The translations under genes were made by a program, and so were the position numbers. From Thioalkalivibrio sp. ALJT (GTDB taxonomy: Bacteria > Pseudomonadota > Gammaproteobacteria > Ectothiorhodospirales > Ectothiorhodospiraceae), in assembly GCF_000381825.1 (NCBI RefSeq), contig NZ_KB907130.1, positions 44,266 through 108,265 of the forward strand: 64,000 nt of DNA. Direction: 5' to 3'. The notes below the pieces were generated by a model. It was not told where the DNA came from. It saw only the letters and a list, made by a program, of their open reading frames with translations, and did not search any database. Of the stretch, positions 61,424 through 64,000 are shown in pieces (positions within the stretch are counted from its first letter, which is position 1; every line of letters begins with the position of its first letter).

Positions 61424-61500
61424 CCCGCCCGCGTTCCACTCGGACGGGCCCCAACCTGGATCACCGCGGGCACCGCAAAGCCCGCATCGCCACAGGGCGG

Positions 61501-61592
61501 TCATCCCGGAAACCGTGCAGGGGTTATCGGGATCCTGGCGTTGGGAGATCGGAAAGTCGTTGGGGCTTCATTCCGGAAACCGTGTCGGGATG
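61501..61592. repeat. Short palindromic repeat, one full and one partial copy
   Basis: TCATCCCGGAAACCGTGCAG then GGGTTATCGGGATCCTGG (61501-61538) folds as a hairpin (ATCCCG/CGGGAT and AAACC/GGTT). A second copy at 61568-61592 begins TCATTCCGGAAACCGTG and is shortened (ending TCGGGATG). It resembles the common GTCATCCCGGAAA-type repeats of other proteobacteria. Confidence 0.6.
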
Positions 61593-61721
61593 CGGGGCAG
61601 GGTCCGGGGCGGGATAGTCCGTCAGTGGGTGCGGAGGCGTCGGACAGATGTTGGGGGACGCGTCCGGGTGGGCGTATGGCCCGCTATACTGGCCCGAAAC
61701 GGACGAAAGACCGGGAGGCGT

Positions 61722-63281
61722 ATGGCGGCGCGGAAGGCAGGCAGAAAGGTGAAAGCGAAGCCCTCCAGGGTCGGGGGGTTGGTCAAGAAGGCCCGGCGGG
61801 CGTTGGATGATGGCGCATTTGACGAGTTGCAGAGCCTGTGCGGGGAGATCCTCGGCATCGAGCCGGACAGCACCGATGCACTGCGGTTGCTGATTCAGGC
61901 GGCGTTCGAACGCCAGCAGTACAGCACTGCGACGTTATATGCATCGAAGCTGGTCCAGATGCATCCGGAAGACGCGGCCGGCTACAACGCCCTCGCCGGC
62001 ATCCTGATCCTGCGCGGGCGTTACGATGCGGCCGGGGCTGCGTTGCGGGAAGCGCTGCGGCTGGACCCCGATATGCTCCTGGCGCTGGATAACTACGCGA
62101 TCGTATTGCAGGCCGAGGGGAAATGGGAGGAGGCCTCCGAGATTCTGGAATCCCTGGTCGCGACGGATCGGCACAAGGCCAAGCTCTGGTTCTCCTATGC
62201 CCATTCCCGCTATTTTTCGCCGGAGTCATCCACGCGCCACGAGCTGGAGCGCGTGCTGAAGAAGGGTAAATACGACCTTCGCGATCAGGGTCGTATGCAC
62301 TTCGCGCTGGCCAAGCTGCGGCATGATGCAGGCGAGGTGGATGCCGCCTTCGAATCCTACCAGGCGGGCAATCGCTGCCAGGCGGAAGTGATCGGGAAAG
62401 AGGTCGAACAAGTCCGGGCCGGCGCGATGCGCAAGACCTTCCGGGCAACCGAAAAGCTATTCGATACGCAATGGGTGGCCGGGATTCAGGGGCCCGAGGT
62501 ATCGCCCAGGCCGCTGACGCTGGTGCTGGGCCCGCCTCGCTCTGGCAAGTCCTTGCTGGAGGGTGCGCTTGCTGCCCACAGTCGTATCCGCGATTACGGC
62601 GAGCTGGCAGCCCTGAGGGAGGTGCTGACCCAGTTGCCGAGTGCGGTACGCAAGCGGTACCCGCTGGTGTTGCGGGAGATGGACGGTGCCGGAATTCAGC
62701 AACTGCGGACCTGGGTGGATGCCACCTGGGGCGAACCGCGGGATCCGGCTATCCGGACACATCTTCTGACCAACCCGGGGAACATCCTGCATGCGGGCAC
62801 CATCATGACGCTGAATCCGGATACGCGCCTTGTCTTCTGCGAGCGGGATCCGGTCGAGAACGCGATGGCGATCTTTATGCGCTGGTTTGCACACAGGCTC
62901 CCGTATGCCTGGGCGGTCGACACCATTGCGGAGTTCATCGTCCTGTACCGAGGACTCACGGACCACTGGGAAGAACTGTTCCCGGATCGGGTGCAGCGCA
63001 TCCGCTACGAGGAGATGCTGGAGGCACCGGACCGGCATGTGAGCGACGTACTGCAGGCGCATGGACTGGACTGGGAACCGGATTGTGCCAATGCGCATGG
63101 TGAGGCGATCACGCCGGAGACCGTGGGTGTCAGCGGCAGCTCCAGTCGGCGTAGCCAGATCAACCCCGCGTTTGGAGGCCTGGGCGAGGTGTATGCCGCG
63201 TATCGGCCGATATTCGTCCGGGCACTGGATGCAGCGGCCGAACGGGCGCAGCGACCCTCAATCCGCATCCGCCAGGGCTGA
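61722..63281 (+). CDS. TPR-domain sulfotransferase family protein
   Basis: A 519-residue cytoplasmic protein with a basic N-terminal tail and about five TPR-like helix pairs over residues 25-220 (for example AAGYNALAGILILRGRYDAAGAALREALRLDP split as repeats). A sulfotransferase domain follows from about 260, with the PAPS 5'-phosphosulfate loop LVLGPPRSGKSLLE and a 3'-phosphate region near MTLNPDTRLVFCERDPVENAMAIFM. The C-terminal WEELFPDRVQRIRYEEML pattern is typical. The substrate is unknown; the position directly before flagellin makes flagellar or surface glycan modification possible. The ATG at 61722 has GGGAGG upstream, while the longer frame crosses repeats. Confidence 0.82.
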   Translation: MAARKAGRKVKAKPSRVGGLVKKARRALDDGAFDELQSLCGEILGIEPDSTDALRLLIQAAFERQQYSTATLYASKLVQMHPEDAAGYNALAGILILRGRYDAAGAALREALRLDPDMLLALDNYAIVLQAEGKWEEASEILESLVATDRHKAKLWFSYAHSRYFSPESSTRHELERVLKKGKYDLRDQGRMHFALAKLRHDAGEVDAAFESYQAGNRCQAEVIGKEVEQVRAGAMRKTFRATEKLFDTQWVAGIQGPEVSPRPLTLVLGPPRSGKSLLEGALAAHSRIRDYGELAALREVLTQLPSAVRKRYPLVLREMDGAGIQQLRTWVDATWGEPRDPAIRTHLLTNPGNILHAGTIMTLNPDTRLVFCERDPVENAMAIFMRWFAHRLPYAWAVDTIAEFIVLYRGLTDHWEELFPDRVQRIRYEEMLEAPDRHVSDVLQAHGLDWEPDCANAHGEAITPETVGVSGSSSRRSQINPAFGGLGEVYAAYRPIFVRALDAAAERAQRPSIRIRQG

Positions 63282-63338
63282 GGGCAGAACGCGTTACCCG
63301 GGCGACCGGGCGCCATGCAAAAAAACCGAAAAACCGGC

Positions 63339-63365
63339 TAAAGGAACGGGTTGAGTGGTCGTTAA
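63339..63365 (+). promoter_or_regulatory. Sigma-28 (FliA) promoter of the flagellin gene
   Basis: TAAAGGAA (63339-63346), an 11-base spacer and GTCGTTAA (63358-63365) match the flagellar consensus TAAAGTTT-N11-GCCGATAA at most key positions. It lies 75 bases before the flagellin start. Confidence 0.75.
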
Positions 63366-63440
63366 GGGAACTGAAGGCGGGTCAGGACCGCCAACCGAAC
63401 CGCCCGAGGCGGCGAGTTACGACTCTACAGGAGAGCGACC

Positions 63441-64000
63441 ATGTCCCAAATCATCAACACCAACATTCTGTCGCTGAACGCCCAGCGGAATCTGGGTGCC
63501 TCGCAGGGTGCCCTGGCACAGAGCCTGGAGCGTCTGTCCTCGGGCCTGCGGATCAACAGCGCCAAGGATGACGCGGCCGGTCTGGCCATTTCCGAGCGTT
63601 TCAGCACCCAGATCCGTGGTTTGAACCAGGCGGTGCGCAACTCCAATGATGGCATCTCCTTCGCGCAGACTGCGGAAGGGGCATTGAGCACGGTGGGTGA
63701 TGCCCTGCAGCGGGCGCGTGAACTGTCCGTGCAGGCGGCGAACGATTCCAACTCGGCGTCGGATCGTCAGGCCCTGAATGACGAAGTGCAGCAGTTGATG
63801 TCGGAAGTTTCGCGCATTGCCAACAGCACCGAGTTCAACGGCGGCCGCATCCTGGATGGCAGTGTCGAGGATATCTTCTTCCAGGTGGGCGCGAACCAGG
63901 GTCAGACCATTGCTGTGAACGGCGTCGACTCGCGCACCTCCGAGCTGGGTGTGACCGAGGTGGCCGGCACGAATGGCCTGACGCAGGAACAAATCACCGA
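63441..64000 (+). CDS. fliC: Flagellin (N-terminal part, runs off the window)
   Basis: The first 186 codons of a flagellin. The D0/D1 N-terminal helices are classical: IINTNILSLNAQRNLGASQG, LSSGLRINSAKDDAAGLAIS, LNQAVRNSNDGISFAQTAEG and the RARELSVQAANDSNS region. The beginning of the variable domain follows (EFNGGRILDGS). AGGAGAG lies upstream of the ATG and a sigma-28 promoter further upstream, so it belongs to the late flagellar class. The 3' end, and whether more flagellins follow, cannot be seen. Confidence 0.97.
   Translation, partial: MSQIINTNILSLNAQRNLGASQGALAQSLERLSSGLRINSAKDDAAGLAISERFSTQIRGLNQAVRNSNDGISFAQTAEGALSTVGDALQRARELSVQAANDSNSASDRQALNDEVQQLMSEVSRIANSTEFNGGRILDGSVEDIFFQVGANQGQTIAVNGVDSRTSELGVTEVAGTNGLTQEQIT

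Overview
This is a GC-rich gammaproteobacterial chromosome segment. The gene order from rpsB to lpxA and from rnhB to ispF is the classical gammaproteobacterial housekeeping backbone. Together with the ubiG/mupP/mtaD neighbourhood, gnnA/gnnB, hpnC and REP-like repeats, it points to an Ectothiorhodospiraceae/Thioalkalivibrio-like organism. That placement is inferred from gene content and synteny, not from a search.

Layout. 1-6.6 kb: hemN on plus, facing a minus-strand set of mtaD, ubiG, a MupP/Gph-type HAD phosphatase and hpnC, then doxX and wrbA on minus. 7-8.8 kb: a two-gene ion-driven motor pair resembling the ZorA/ZorB part of Zorya anti-phage systems, without any recognisable Zorya effector. 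9-12.5 kb: glnD and map on minus. 12.7-25.5 kb: the plus-strand run rpsB, tsf, pyrH, frr, uppS, cdsA, dxr, rseP, bamA, skp, lpxD, fabZ, lpxA, which covers translation, isoprenoid and phospholipid precursors, outer-membrane assembly and lipid A. 25.5-28.8 kb: a reversed block lpxB, gnnB, gnnA that faces lpxA and implies a 2,3-diamino-glucose type lipid A. 28.9-35.6 kb: rnhB, dnaE, accA, tilS. 36-40.2 kb: an accessory operon made of a periplasmic binding protein plus siaB, siaC, siaD and siaA (kinase, partner, diguanylate cyclase, phosphatase), set between tilS and pyrG. 40.4-48.1 kb: pyrG, kdsA, eno, ftsB, ispD, ispF, a VOC protein and glpK. 48.3-49.1 kb: pirin. 49.4-60.6 kb: divergent vitamin B12 loci, with btuFCD import plus an unknown gene on minus, and bluB, cbiB, cobD, cobQ, cobU, cobT, cobC, cobS on plus behind a candidate cobalamin riboswitch. 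60.8-64 kb: a Yip1-like membrane protein, a TPR-sulfotransferase, and the start of a flagellin gene behind a sigma-28 promoter; the flagellin runs off the window.

The most unusual signal lies between genes. An element of about 300 bp occurs four times (3819-4118, 8822-8952 truncated, 35553-35885, and a degenerate reversed copy at 33022-33181). All copies share conserved hairpin motifs and each abuts the stop codon of a neighbouring gene. The two complete copies end in long, nearly perfect inverted repeats whose sequence differs between copies and overlaps the stop codon of the neighbouring gene. I do not recognise the family.

No tRNA, rRNA, CRISPR array, insertion sequence or prophage gene was seen.
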